Below are positions 24,253 through 34,637 of a DNA stretch of 64,000 bases, piece by piece (within the stretch, counting starts at the first letter, position 1; every line of letters starts with the position of its first letter). The DNA comes from Rugalucina vietnamica (Eukaryota; Mollusca; Bivalvia; Lucinida; Lucinidae). The notes under the pieces were generated by a model. That model did no database searches. It worked only from the letters and a program-made list of their open reading frames with translations, and was not told where the DNA came from. Both the position numbers and the translations under genes were made by a program. The stretch lies in the NCBI GenBank assembly GCA_964017185.1, contig OZ024870.1, positions 54,686,312 through 54,750,311 on the forward strand. Reading direction: 5' to 3'.

Positions 24253-24654
24253 ATATAATACACTGTTTAACGAGAGACAACTGTTGCGCTGCTTGCCTCT
24301 GGATAACTGTTGTGTTAATCTTCTATATAATGAACATTATGTATAGCCTGTTAAATTTTTACAGAAAAAAAGGGATGCTAAAATAATGATTTATTTTTAA
24401 GATAAGAAATGATTTCACATACATGTATTATAAATGTGAAATAAAGATTAAATCTTACTATACTTATGAGATATCTTGTGTTGATGTGAAAGTCAGTAAA
24501 TCGCAGTCAAAGTATCCCTTAACCCATATTTGACAAATGGATTCTCCCATCATTATCATTTGGGTGAGTCCACTTTCATTTTTAGGGGCGTTAGGAGTGA
24601 TTTTTGAATTTTATTCATTTTTTCGATGAAAATTTTCTAAGCAAACAGAATAGC

Positions 24655-24750
24655 TCCAGATGGGACGCCGTGTTCTGCGGCGTCACATCTGGGGCTATAT
24701 TCTCTTTGCCTATGTCCCATAAAAGGGACGCCAGGCTTAAATGAGTTAAT
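24655..24750. repeat. GGGACGCC hairpin repeat
   Basis: CCAGATGGGACGCCGTG and CGGCGTCACATCTGG form a stem. Then ATGTCCCATAAAAGGGACGCC follows, so the word GGGACGCC recurs. Probably a short mobile hairpin; no family assigned. Confidence 0.45.
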
Positions 24751-25010
24751 TAAGTGTAAGTACTGTAAATTCCCCATGCTTTCAAGGTCAGATGGCCATG
24801 AAAACAAAACAAAAAAAAAATAATGACTGAGATCTTTCTGGCGCATTCTTATCACAGAGTGCAATGTTTACCATCAAATTAAAAGTATGAAGCTATTTTT
24901 CTGGTTGAAAGTTTAGGACATCTGATATCTATTAAGTTAATTAAAAATAATATAGGCCATCAAAGTTTTTGTTTTAGTTTTAGTGTCGCCAATAAATAAT
25001 TATAGGTAGC

Positions 25011-25015
25011 TTAAA
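25011..25015. repeat. Target duplication TTAAA, left
   Basis: TTAAA directly left of the inverted repeat at 25016; the same five bases follow the right end at 31025-31029. With a TIR starting ACACCC the duplication would instead be read as TAA. Confidence 0.6.
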
Positions 25016-25072
25016 CACCCAGGATTACCTGTTACAGGGAACTCGGAGGTTCGGGAAACTCGGAGGTAAACA
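25016..25072 (+). repeat. Left terminal inverted repeat of the 6-kb element
   Basis: Pairs with 30968-31024. It holds two ACTCGGAGG words. Confidence 0.85.
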
Positions 25073-25825
25073 ATTGAAGACGTCTCAGACCAGGGTCAGT
25101 ATAATATCATTTGTAATGTCACATAACGGTGACAGCAGAACTTATTGATGTTCTGGGCTAAAAGGTACTATAATAAGCTAACAGTAAATGATCAGAGTGG
25201 TCGTTTTTGTCCTCGCATTAACACGCTAAAATAATTCGAACTCAGAATTATACTCACGCAGCAAGAAAATTTGTATTACCAGGTAAACAGCGGACGACCA
25301 ATGGCTTTTTACAACAAACTGGTAGCTATATTTCAAAACTAAACCTTTCTCCTCGAGATTGCAAGCTTCCCTGCGCATGATTACAAAAGGATAATGTCCA
25401 CATGCTTAAAAACATTAAGATGGTGTCACAACTTTTGTTACGGGAATTCTCGGAGTTATTTTGAAATGTAATATTGGGAACTCGGAGGGACGGTTTTGGA
25501 GATTCGGAGGTGATAAAACATTTGAAGAGCTGTTTTTTTCTTAATTATATTTATCTGAGAGTATATTTGTTTGAATCACTTCAATTTGCCTACGAATTAA
25601 GGGAAGGTAAGCACAAACGTTTATTCTGAGTGTTGTGACACGGTAAGTATGCGCATGTACATGTATACGTATTTGGTGGGGGATGGTTTTGATGTATACA
25701 AGGAAAGGAGATGATCAACGGACAAGCTGCCGTGTGTGTAATCTAAACCCGTTATATCCCATCTTTATCTTATATGAATTCTTTATTTTAGAACTTTTCA
25801 ATAATGCATACGAAAAAAACAACAA

Positions 25826-25856
<31 letters not shown>
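25826..25856. repeat. Poly-A tract
   Basis: About 28 A after AACAACAAC; low complexity. Confidence 0.8.
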
Positions 25857-25857
<1 letters not shown>

Positions 25858-25883
25858 ACAACCTGAAAATCGGTCATCAAGAA

Positions 25884-26123
25884 AGCATGACCATGTAATG
25901 TATACCTCATTGAACTCATCTTTTATATAGCAAAACTGGGGTATGCATGGGTATGCCTATTATTTCTTATTTTTGCCCCAAAACATATATTGTGGGTACT
26001 CGTTAGAACCGCCTCGACGAGTACCCATAGTCTATGATTTGAGCCAAAAAATAAAACATTTTAGCTGAAAATTTTCAATTCTCAAAGCTCAAAAATATCT
26101 GTTTATTGCATGGGCAAGTTTTC
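25884..26123 (+). mobile_element. Family B hairpin MITE
   Basis: GACCATGTAATGTAT at the left, CATGGGCAAGTTTTCAT at the right, and a central AACATATATTGTGGGTACTCG / CGAGTACCCATAGTCTATG hairpin with CCGCCTCGACGAG. Nested in the 6-kb element. Confidence 0.7.
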
Positions 26124-26236
26124 ATTATGTCATTTTTACAACTTATAAAACTGCTGATACTGAATTTTCTTTGCCAACTTTCGACTGAGCGAAACAAGGA
26201 GAGGGGAGGATATTTTTGTCAGTGCTCTTGCATTAC

Positions 26237-26503
26237 GGAAACATCTCCATTTGCTCAAAGTATTCTATAATTCAGCTGATTTTTGTTGTATTTTTGCATG
26301 AATTACACTTGTTGTCCATAAAATCATGTATTGTGAGTATCTGTTATGAACCCCTCAGTGATTCGATGATAACAGATACCCACAATATATGATTTTATGG
26401 ATTAATATCAAAAATCGATTATTTCATACCTACCCCTGATTTCCCCCATTTTTACTATATGTAAGGTGCAAATCTGGGGTAGCTTTCATATGGAGATGTT
26501 TCC
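26237..26503 (-). mobile_element. Family B-related MITE with GGAAACATCTCCAT ends
   Basis: Exact inverted 14-bp termini GGAAACATCTCCAT / ATGGAGATGTTTCC. The central hairpin has arms CCATAAAATCATGTATTGTG and CACAATATATGATTTTATGG. The AAATCTGGGGTAGC side block mirrors the AAACTGGGGTA of family B. Confidence 0.75.
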
Positions 26504-27120
26504 ATGATGTCTGCATTTGAACTCGATCGACCTGAAAAATCGTGTGTACACTTTTTACTTGAACATGCAGAATGGTTTTATGATACCTCATCTAGATCTC
26601 CCTTTCTGACACTTTGAATTATGAGATGATAACAGATTTTTGTAAAATGTTTCAGACAAGTAAAGCTAATGCAGCCTGCATGGCTCTTAACGTTGTGGCC
26701 CTTAACGTTTTCATATATCAGGTTAGCATTTGCAGGACGGTGGATCTTTTGGTGTTGATTATTATGATTATGGTCTGTATATGCTATGGTAACGGGTATT
26801 TGTTGGTTTTTATGTTAACATATTTTTTTTTTTTTTATTTTTGTTGCATTGCGCAAGTCCGCCTGCACTTTTCAACAATGGTTGTTGAAAGACCCATTTT
26901 TGCCTATAGATCTGATATTAATCTAGCTTTTATTTCAAACCCATTTTTTGCACACTAGTGTTTTTGTGCATAATGATTATAATAATTATACATTGACATT
27001 TCAGTTTTGTCAGTCATTCTTTTCACATACTCGTATTCAGGGGCGCAGTGACTCCGTGGTGTCGGCTGGAAACCTACCGCAGCCGTGTTCTGAGCAAGGC
27101 GCATTTACGCATTCATCAGG
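26504..27120. other. Interior of 6-kb element, no gene seen
   Basis: The frame at 26614-26958 is hydrophobic AT-rich translation without domain or splice support. Confidence 0.4.
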
Positions 27121-27390
27121 AAAACATGTCCGTGAAATGTAAACACCCTGAACCCCCACTTTTACATAGAAAAACTGGGGTTTGCAGGGGTATACCTAAT
27201 TTTCTTAATTTGATCCAAAACATACATTGTGGGTTCTCGTTAGAACCGACTCGGTGAGGCGGTTCTAACGTGTACCCACAATATATGTTTTGAGCGAAAA
27301 TATTAAAGTAATCTTTCTTTTTTTTTCAAATGGAATTTTCAATTTTCCTTCTTGAAAATTTCTCTGTACATTGCATGGGCCTGTGTTCGT
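27121..27390 (+). mobile_element. Family B hairpin MITE
   Basis: ACATGTCCGTGAAATGTA ... AAAACTGGGGTTTGCAGGGG ... hairpin CATACATTGTGGGTTCTCG / GTGTACCCACAATATATG ... ATTGCATGGGCCTGTG. Confidence 0.75.
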
Positions 27391-27708
27391 AATTTTTACT
27401 CCCGAAAATACAGCTTGAATAACTAGAAAGCGTTGGCTCAGTTCTGACAGGACTGGAAAATGTGGTCTTGGAACTTAAGCCATTTTGTTGCGAGACTGGC
27501 ACGGCAAGCAAAAAAACAAACAATTGACTGGCTGTGAAGTTTCATTTATAGTACTAGTTAATGGCATAAACAATGGATTGTAAGATTGTATACTCTAAAG
27601 CAAGCTAAAGGGCACCAAGACAGCCAAAATCTTGCACTATCTCAAATGCATTCAGGCCTTATACAAAATAATTCGAATCCAGTGAAGCGTTCCATGATGC
27701 GTACATAC

Positions 27709-27882
27709 ATGCGTGGATCCAGAGGGGGGGGGGACCGCCCCCCTGGAATTTGAAAATTTTACCTAAAAAAAGATAATTTCGGGATTTTTTTGGAGTTTGG
27801 ACCCCCCCCCCCCTCGTCTGTGAACAAAAACTGCCATTTTCTTTGTACCCCCTCTCATGAAAATTTCTGGATCCGCGCATGA
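27709..27882 (-). mobile_element. Family C MITE, copy 2
   Basis: Reverse copy of the 18201 element: ends ATGCGTGGATCCAGA / TCTGGATCCGCGCAT, inner C- and G-runs. Confidence 0.8.
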
Positions 27883-28295
27883 CATACACAGTCTCACAAG
27901 AAACCTAAAGGTGATGCCAGACATTACCGGATAGCGAAAACGGACACCGAGCATCAGAAAAATGCCAAAAATCACTGTACATGTTCTTATACACATCAAT
28001 AAAAAGTGTATATTTTATACGATAGTTGTCTCAGAGGTGGTGTAGGTCATGCCTCAAGACCTAAGGATCCACATATTCGTTAGCTAGCCGGTGGCGTCTG
28101 TTACCAGACGAGAAACGGATATAAAACGTATTCGAACGTAGAGTGAACGGACTGAAAGCCTGGTCGTCCGTTAGCGCTATCCGATGATATGTTAGTTGGC
28201 ATACTGACGCATGTTAGTGCAAAATTATACCATAGGTATATGTACGCATGATACATGGTGGGGCATAAGAAAAACTGTTAAGGGTTTCTAATGAC

Positions 28296-28480
28296 AAACA
28301 AGTGCGATGTCTTAATGGTGGAGCACTGGGGTCCGGATCGAGAGGTCGGGGTTCGAAAACTAATCCCTTTGAGCAAGGCATATTAACTTCACACCGTACA
28401 GGTTTCATAGCCAGCAAGTTGGTCCTTCGACCCCATATGACTAAAATTGTTGACTGGGACGCTAAACCGCATTTCGACCA
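28296..28480 (+). mobile_element. SINE-like copy
   Basis: GCGATGTCTTAATGGTGGAG (box A-like), GAGAGGTCGGGGTTCGAAAA (box B), and the tail ATGACTAAAATTGTTGACTG GGACGCTAAA shared with the 46424 SINE. The long frames across it on both strands are not genes. Confidence 0.65.
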
Positions 28481-28719
28481 AACGAACCGGGCTGTACAAC
28501 CACTTTGGCTAATTACTTCGGATTTAAGAAGAACCGGGATAGCTGCTTTATTACTCAACCCGTCATTCTCCACTGCGTATGTTACTGAACCATCTTTTGG
28601 AGGCACTATAACGTGGATCTGATCAAGAGCTCTAACGTCAAGAGCTCGAGATGACCTGGGGATGCCATTTCAAGCTTTTGCTAAAAAGAAATGATTTTTC
28701 ATCCAATACCTAACGAAAT

Positions 28720-28789
28720 ATACTATGGAACAAAAACAAAGACACTGATGACTGCGCAGCTTAACTAAGAATTTTTCATGGCACGGCTC
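28720..28789 (+). mobile_element. Family A remnant
   Basis: ACAAAAACAAAGACACTGATG ... TTTTTCATGGCACGGCTCAT: only half of the palindrome and the right end remain. Confidence 0.45.
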
Positions 28790-28932
28790 ATATTAGAAGA
28801 GAATTATGTTTTGTGGTATCACCAGCTGCTGCAATAATCTTATGACTTATATTGGAATGGATCACTTGTCTGCCGACGCTTCGAACTCTGAATTCAACGT
28901 TGGCAAATCTAAAAATCCAGCTTTGTATATGT

Positions 28933-29035
28933 CTAATATTTTCGAACAGTCTTTTGCGTGAAACTGACGAACACCTTTTTCACCATACTTGGAAGGCTTA
29001 TTCTCCCGCTTTTCCTCCTATGCTTTCTGGACCAC
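28933..29035 (-). CDS. Last coding exon of unrecognised minus-strand gene
   Basis: The acceptor is GTGTTTTTCTTTCAG|G. The first base completes the valine codon GT|G left by the exon at 29446-29607. Then 33 residues follow, beginning WSRKHRRKSGRISLPSMVKK and ending with TVRKY and a TAG stop at 28933-28935. It is very basic, which would suit a cytoplasmic tail or a nuclear protein end, but no domain is recognised. Phase, acceptor quality and stop together make it a genuine terminal exon. It lies inside the 6-kb inverted-repeat element. Confidence 0.7.
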
Positions 29036-29147
29036 CTGAAAGAAAAACACACACGAAAACCTGATTACTGTGTTCCATCTATTACTGGTAGTAGTACTAT
29101 TTGTTGCTGCTTTGTTGATATGCCCAGAAGACCAGATATGAGAAGTT

Positions 29148-29310
29148 TTTTTTTATTATTATTATTATTGGAATATAATGATGCTAATTTCTTAAAACAT
29201 ACGTCGTGGATGCTCATAAGAATCGCTTTGAACACCGAGGCGATACTAATGCGAGGCGATTCTTATGAGCAATCCGAATAAGCACCCACAACGCGTGTTT
29301 GTATGAAGAA
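29148..29310. repeat. Family B-like hairpin
   Basis: ACATACGTCGTGGATGCTCATAAGAATCGC is answered by GCGATTCTTATGAGC ... GCACCCACAACGCGTGT. It occupies the intron between two of the minus-strand exons. Confidence 0.55.
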
Positions 29311-29445
29311 GTAAGCATAATTATATTGTGTATGCTGCTGCTGTTGATTTTATTTCGTTGCCTACAAATGTCGATATCAAATTTAAAGTGTTACAATGTT
29401 CATCAGAACCGCAATTAGCCATATTCAAAATAGTTTGGTACTTAC

Positions 29446-29607
29446 ACTGGATAGAGCTGTCCTTCCGCGATGGGATGGTCTACATCCAGTGAAAATCCAT
29501 CATCGTCATTAGGTGAGAAATCATCTTTTGCTTCAATGTCATCGACTTCCATAGCTTCGTACGACCGTCTAGGGTAAAATGCTTTCGAAGTTTTCATATA
29601 GAAACCT
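29446..29607 (-). CDS. Penultimate coding exon of unrecognised minus-strand gene
   Basis: 162 bp between acceptor TGTTTAATTTCAG and donor GTAAGT. The first base (A) completes the Arg codon CG|A from the exon above. The last two (GT) are completed by the next exon. It encodes 54 residues: GFYMKTSKAFYPRRSYEAME, then a strongly acidic stretch (VDDIEAKDDFSPNDDDG), then FSLDVDHPIAEGQLYPV. I recognise no domain. The acidic, Pro/Asp-rich composition looks disordered. Both introns are short (410 and 506 bp), unlike the giant intron of the surrounding + strand gene. Confidence 0.75.
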
Positions 29608-29693
29608 CTGAAATTAAACAACAACATATAAGGAATAGTAACTTAAACCATGTCTTCGGAAGCATCGGAAAACAATGAGAACCCATTGAAAGC

Positions 29694-29724
29694 ATTATTA
29701 CAGTTGTCATTATTATCATCATCA

Positions 29725-29755
<31 letters not shown>

Positions 29756-29790
29756 AAATGTGGTTGTTGTTGTTGTTGTTGTTGTTGAGT
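29694..29790. repeat. ATC/ATT/GTT microsatellite
   Basis: (CATTAT)n-(TTA)n from about 29705 to 29756 followed by (GTT)9 at 29762-29787, in the intron of the minus-strand gene. Confidence 0.85.
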
Positions 29791-30113
29791 TTAAGTGAAA
29801 CAGTGGGGTAGCTACTTGCATGATTTCGTGGATCCTAGTACTCATCGTAATGGAAACCGAATGTTAAAAAACACGTCACGTGTTTTATCTCTTAATTGCA
29901 CTTAAAACGTGACGCAAATGTTTAAAATTACTTCATACGTAAACCATAAAGGTCAAAATAAGTTTGATGTCGTAAAAATAAAAAAGCAACTAAATAATAA
30001 TTTATTTTTATCTAGATAAATAAAATCATTATTGTTTAAAAACATCCTGATCGATATGTAGGGCGGTTTCCAAATGATGGTGTTAGGAGATAAGTACAAA
30101 ACATAGTACTTAC

Positions 30114-30277
30114 CGATCTGGATTAAGTCGTATAGTATCTAGCTCAGCTGCCCATGTCATCATATCAGGAATGGAATCTGGCTTAGGAGTCCCTTGCCCT
30201 GTCGGATCCATGTCTCTATAGGTTGAGAAGAAATTCTCAACTGTAACTGATTGCCCTGACGTTGTAACCCGTTGACT
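30114..30277 (-). CDS. Third-last coding exon of unrecognised minus-strand gene
   Basis: 164 bp from the acceptor CATTTCTGCCAG to the donor GATCG|GTAAGT. It encodes 54 residues plus two bases: SQRVTTSGQSVTVENFFSTY, then RDMDPTGQGTPKPDSIPDMM and TWAAELDTIRLNPD(R). The composition is typical of real protein and there are no stops. The product is not recognised. No upstream exon is visible between here and the element end at 31024. If the element boundaries are right, the gene is cut at its 5' side, as in an exon-capturing transposon. An alternative is a host gene nested in the intron of the DDR-like gene with more exons to the right, which I could not find. Confidence 0.75.
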
Positions 30278-30967
30278 CTGGCAGAAATGAGTATAGTTGT
30301 ATTTTCCCCTCTGTGTGCGTCAGAAGTACTTCAAATATCTATACACTTTAATACACTAAGTTAATATACACATGCAATACATTTATGTTAGAGTAACATA
30401 GGTTAGAGTGACATATATATATATATGTATATTCGGTACTTTAAATATTTACGGGACTGCATGTCAAAAAATTAAAGTCTAGTTTGCTCCAGAAACAAAA
30501 TCACGAGTCATTTTCAATGAATTGGCCCTCCGAGTTCACCCTTATCATACATTTGACGTAACTCCGAGTTATCCCGATCATACCTCCGATATTTTCCGTA
30601 CCCAAAAATGTGATACCTCATACATTTATCTGGGTAAAAATACTGGAAATTTTACATATATGAGGCTAAAATTTTGCATGATGCTCAAAAAGACCCTGTA
30701 TTTTTAAAAACCAGCAGCTGTTTGATGCGAAAATATCACAAATACTCAAAAATAAGCGGCCCGAGTTGAAAGTGCTTTAAATTCATAAAATTTCCACTAT
30801 ACATTACTTGTTTATGATTGATAATTAATATGACAGCTGAAACTGATGGTGCATTCAGGAGCTTCGTCTACTAAACTTTACATATGCGATATGTCAAAAT
30901 TTCTAAAGTGTCTGTAAGTTGGTAATAAATGGGATAAATACTGACCCTAGTCTGAAGCGTCATTCAT
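30278..30967. other. Subterminal region of the 6-kb element
   Basis: Contains CCTCCGAGTT / ACTCCGAGTT words at 30526, 30561 and 30583, inverse to those at the left end, and a TATATATATATATG tract near 30415. No exon found. Confidence 0.6.
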
Positions 30968-31024
30968 TATTTACCTCCGAGTTCCACGAACCTCCGAGTT
31001 CCCTGTAACAGGTAATCCTGGGTG
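30968..31024 (-). repeat. Right terminal inverted repeat of the 6-kb element
   Basis: Inverse of 25016-25072 with two mismatches; followed by TTAAA at 31025-31029. Confidence 0.85.
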
Positions 31025-31088
31025 TTAAACAAGATGATCAAGCATTAAATGTGAATTCTTTTCATTCTTCATTCATAGGATGTACTAA

Positions 31089-31112
31089 TTTTTTTTTTTT
31101 TTTTTTTTTTTT
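31089..31112. repeat. Poly-T tract
   Basis: About 24 T; low complexity. Confidence 0.8.
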
Positions 31113-31283
31113 GGTAAAAACTTTAAAAATTGTATAAAACTACAGTTCAACCTCAGTATAAGAGCCTCCTCTATATGATAACACAGCCCTGTCAATTAAC
31201 TCCCAAATTTATTTCTTAGCTATATATAATGTGGCTGTATTCATGGTATTAGAAGTAACTTCAGTATAGAATGGTTTCTCTTA

Positions 31284-31732
31284 TGCACCAGTCATTTGCA
31301 TCCCCGGCTCCCCCGGGGCCGGGGAATAGCGGGGCTTTTAACTTTTCAATTTTTAAAGCCCGGGTAAAAGCCCGGCACTGCCGGGCATGAGTTTTGGTAA
31401 AACCCGGCTCCCCAGGGGCTGACAATAACGTGGAACAACAGCTGGGAGTTGTTCTGATGAAACTGAAACATGGGAGAAGGGCTTCATTTTATGCATGTAA
31501 ATGTTTAGGTGCATTTGGAAATTAAATAAGTACCATAAAGATAAGTAAATGTTAAAAATAACATTAAAATCTAATTTGAATTAATGTGACAGTGTATTGG
31601 CGGGAAATCATAACCCTGGCAAATCCCCGGCACTGCCGGGACACATCAGAGGTTAAAGCCAGGCACTTTAGCCCCGCTATGTCCCCGCTATCCCCGGCCC
31701 CGGGGGAGCCGGGGATACAAATGACTGGTGCA
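31284..31732. mobile_element. Family F TIR element, copy 2 (CCCCGG-rich)
   Basis: Ends TGCACCAGTCATTTGCATCC and the inverse of GGATACAAATGACTGGTGCA. Inside are near-perfect GC-rich arms (CCCCGGCTCCCCCGGGGCC and its inverse) and a second tier CCCGGCACTGCCGGG on each side. TTA flanks both ends. The centre is AT-rich and non-coding. A 3-bp TTA duplication would fit PIF/Harbinger-type MITEs (inference). Confidence 0.8.
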
Positions 31733-32476
31733 TTATAACAAGACCTTAAAGACAAGAAGTGTTATAATGAGGTTGACCTGTAATTACATGTGCATTTGTT
31801 GATGCATTGATCAAGGTTGGTTGAAATTGAAGCTATGGAAATCGCTCATACTGCTTTTTTTCAGAAACTATTGAACATGTATGAATGTTAGACAGACATG
31901 CTGCTATAACATAGATCATATGAGTTTTAAAAATACATTATCATTGATCACCTGCTGCTAGAGGCTTACATCTTCAGATAAGACTCTTGGATGATTAGGA
32001 TCTTATCACTTCATGCGGCTAATCTCATATTGGCTTCAGGACCTACTTCCTATATATAGTGCTAAAATCTACATGTGTTTATCCTTTATTCAGATATGCA
32101 AATAGAAATATGTACATTTGAACGATCATGGCCATTACAGACACTATGCAGTTTTTCTTCTTGTGCCGGATCCCACCCCCATTGTCACACCTATGCCCTC
32201 AAATCAGTGGCATTGTCTCATTCAGACAATTGTGACTTTAAGATGCAGGACTGTCAGAATAGCTTTTTGTAACCAATATTTGCTGCTCTTATTAAATTCA
32301 TTGCCTCAATAGCATTAACGATTCTTGTAACCTATGTATATGGTTAAATCTTCCCTGGAAAAAAATTCTATTATTGATTATGTAATTTGCCAGTATTTCA
32401 TAAAGTCTGCATGAGGGTGACATCTGTTTTGTTTGTCTGATGAACTGCCACATAAATTGACATTCATGCTACATTT
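31733..32476. other. Intronic DNA, nothing recognised
   Basis: Two overlapping frames at 32075-32312 have no splice or domain support. Confidence 0.4.
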
Positions 32477-32729
32477 GAGCCGCCTCGTGGGAAAACCAAC
32501 AATGTGGTTTCCGAACAGGTCCTACACAAACCGACCTGTACAAGCACAGAAAAGAGCTAGAAGCTTGAAATTTCGGATTTAAGTAGAAGAGGAATTGTAC
32601 TATCCGAGTAGCGAAAACAAAGGCGCTGATCAGCTTCGCGGTTACCGCGAAGCTGATCTGTTACCGCGAAGCTGATCTGCGTCTTTGTTTTCGCCTATGC
32701 AGATTGTTGGTTTTCCCACGAGGCGGCTC
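32477..32729 (+). mobile_element. Family A MITE, copy 9, with internal duplication
   Basis: AACCAACAAT subtype with perfect target duplication ATTT. The right palindrome arm GTTACCGCGAAGCTGATCTG is present twice in tandem, which makes this copy the longest (253 bp). Confidence 0.88.
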
Positions 32730-32829
32730 ATTTATCAGAGGAAATGAAGCCAATCTGTTTGCATAGTGCATTGAAACTAGACTCAAAGCACAGCTTGATG
32801 ACATCTTGAAGAAATTTTATTGTTTCTTC

Positions 32830-32900
32830 ATCAAAACATATGTTGTAGGTACTCAATAGAATAGTCTCATTGATACAACTCAAATGAGTACTTACGATGT
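32830..32900. repeat. Family B-like hairpin, degenerate
   Basis: AAAACATATGTTGTAGGTACTCAA and TGAGTACTTACGATGTAGATTTT are imperfect arms. Confidence 0.4.
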
Positions 32901-33186
32901 AGATTTTTATGGAGAATTAACCAAAATTATTGCATATTCATCATCAAAAGGCAGCTTAACTTTTATTCTCCTCCCTGATTCAAGAAAACTACTGTACGCT
33001 TCCTGGGGGTATCATGTGCATACTTGATGCATGTTCCTGACAATATTAATTAATGGGAAAAAAGAATAACAATTTCCATAAGCAGCACCACATGTTGTGT
33101 GCACATTCATTCCCTGTGGGTTCTTTTCAGTGCAGTTTGCTTATTTTTGTACAGAACTATCAACAGCTGCAGAGGTGGTACCATAT

Positions 33187-33421
33187 GAGCCGCGACGAGA
33201 GAAAACCGGTCTTCGGGGTTTCCGACCAGGTCTGACACAAACCGGCCTGTACAGTCACAGAAAAGAGCTAGAAGCTTGAAATTTCAGATTTAAGTAGAAG
33301 AGGAATTGTTCTATCCGTGTAGTGAAAACAAAGGCGCTGATCAGCTTCGCGGTTACCGCGAAGCTGATCTGCGCCTTTGTTTTCGCATAGGCAAAAATCT
33401 GTTTTTCTCATGATGCGGCTC
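33187..33421 (+). mobile_element. Family A MITE, copy 10
   Basis: Complete CCGG subtype, CTTCGCGGTTACCGCGAAG core, perfect duplication ATAT. Confidence 0.88.
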
Positions 33422-33757
33422 ATATTTGTTTTTGAAATTGGATAAATATGGTTACAGGATTAATATTACATCACAAAATCATTTCCAAACATGCTCTCAA
33501 CAAAAATTAAGAGCTTATACATGAAGTTTGGCATCCCAAAATGAGTTGGCTTCCTTTTGGTTCAGTTCAGATTTAACATCAGGCAGGCCCTCATTTCTTT
33601 CAAGACTTTAATTACAAATGTGCTAAGGAGAACTATTCCTATTCATTTTCCTCCCCCTCCCCCTCCCCACCCCACACCCCTAACACACAAAGAAACAGCT
33701 AGTTGATTTCATGGACAACAAACCAAACCAGAAGTCTCTGTGGATAAGATTAGTGTA

Positions 33758-33803
33758 AGCAAGTGGCATATAAGAGAGGGCTTGCTTATATGCCACTTGT
33801 GTA
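33758..33803. repeat. Hairpin
   Basis: CAAGTGGCATATAAG and CTTATATGCCACTTG are exact arms around AGAGGGCTTG. Confidence 0.6.
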
Positions 33804-34111
33804 AGTACACACTTGTAAAACAGGGTTTGTGGATTTTCAACTCTGGGCTTCTTAACCTTTTTAAAAGATCAAAGTTTTCAAACTGTCACTAATACTTGCT
33901 TCATTTTATATATCAGCATTGACTTTATAATTTTGTCAAATTAAAGTTTGCAACTTCATGCTAAATTGAACTTCATTAGATGATTTCTGCAGAATTATAA
34001 ATTGGTCTATTATTCTTTTCCTGTGCTGTCTATTTTCATTGGCCCCCAACTGTCAAAATGAAAGACCCCACATGACTCATCGATTACAGTGATTGACATT
34101 TGAAAAGTTAT

Positions 34112-34349
34112 GAGCAACATCATGAGAAAATCAACAGTGTGGCTTCCGAACAGGTCCTACACAAACTGGACTGTACACAAGCACAGAAGATGGCTAGAGG
34201 CTGGAAATTTTGGATTTAGAAAGTAGAGGAATTGTACTATATCCGTGTAGCAAAAACAAAGGCGCTGATTAGCTTCGCAGTTACTGGGAAGCTGATCTGT
34301 GCCTTTGTTTTCTCATATGCAAAATTTTGGTTTTCTCATGAGGCGGCTC
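34112..34349 (+). mobile_element. Family A MITE, copy 11
   Basis: Diverged: ATCAACAGTGTGG left end, TTTTGGTTTTCTC right end, and a mismatched palindrome (GCAGTTACTGGGAAG). Confidence 0.8.
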
Positions 34350-34431
34350 ATTTGAAAAGATATCATAATTCATAATAGCACAAGTCAGTGAAATGAAAAA
34401 TGGGCAAGGTCTTGAGAATGTTTTATAAAAT

Positions 34432-34637
34432 GTGAAAACAAAGTTGTAGATCAGCTGCGTAGTAAGCTGCATGCTGTGTAGTATTAACACGCAGCTGAAC
34501 AGTGACTTTGTTTTCACAATTCATCTGGTTCCTAAATCTGAAATTTCAAGTCCCTAACCATGTTAAGTGGCTGTAGGGTTGTGTCGGACAGGGTGGGGAA
34601 TTTCAAAGACAGGACTGGTTTGCTCATGTTGGGGCTC
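34432..34637 (-). mobile_element. Family A MITE, highly diverged copy 12
   Basis: GTGAAAACAAAGTTGTAGATCAGCTG ... CAGCTGAACAGTGACTTTGTTTTCAC, then the TTGTGTCGGACAGGGTGGGG side. The loop is enlarged with an inserted TAGTATTAACACGCAG. Confidence 0.65.

Larger units (their letters stand above)
25016..31024. mobile_element. 6.0-kb TIR element carrying a spliced gene 3' end
   Basis: The terminal inverted repeats are about 57 bp with two mismatches, starting CACCCAGGATTACCTGTTAC and containing GGGAACTCGGAGG twice. Further ACTCGGAGG-type words occur inside both ends (about 25447, 25475 and 25500; 30526, 30561 and 30583), as expected of transposase-binding subterminal repeats. Inside are three minus-strand coding exons (30277 to 28933), family B copies, a family C copy and a SINE. 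No recognisable transposase is present. It is either a non-autonomous element that captured host exons or a decayed autonomous element whose own gene is partly left. Confidence 0.7.

Noticed and set aside
28214..28622. Opposed 130- and 106-codon frames
   Set aside because: Both cross a SINE copy and its flank, with no domain or splice support.
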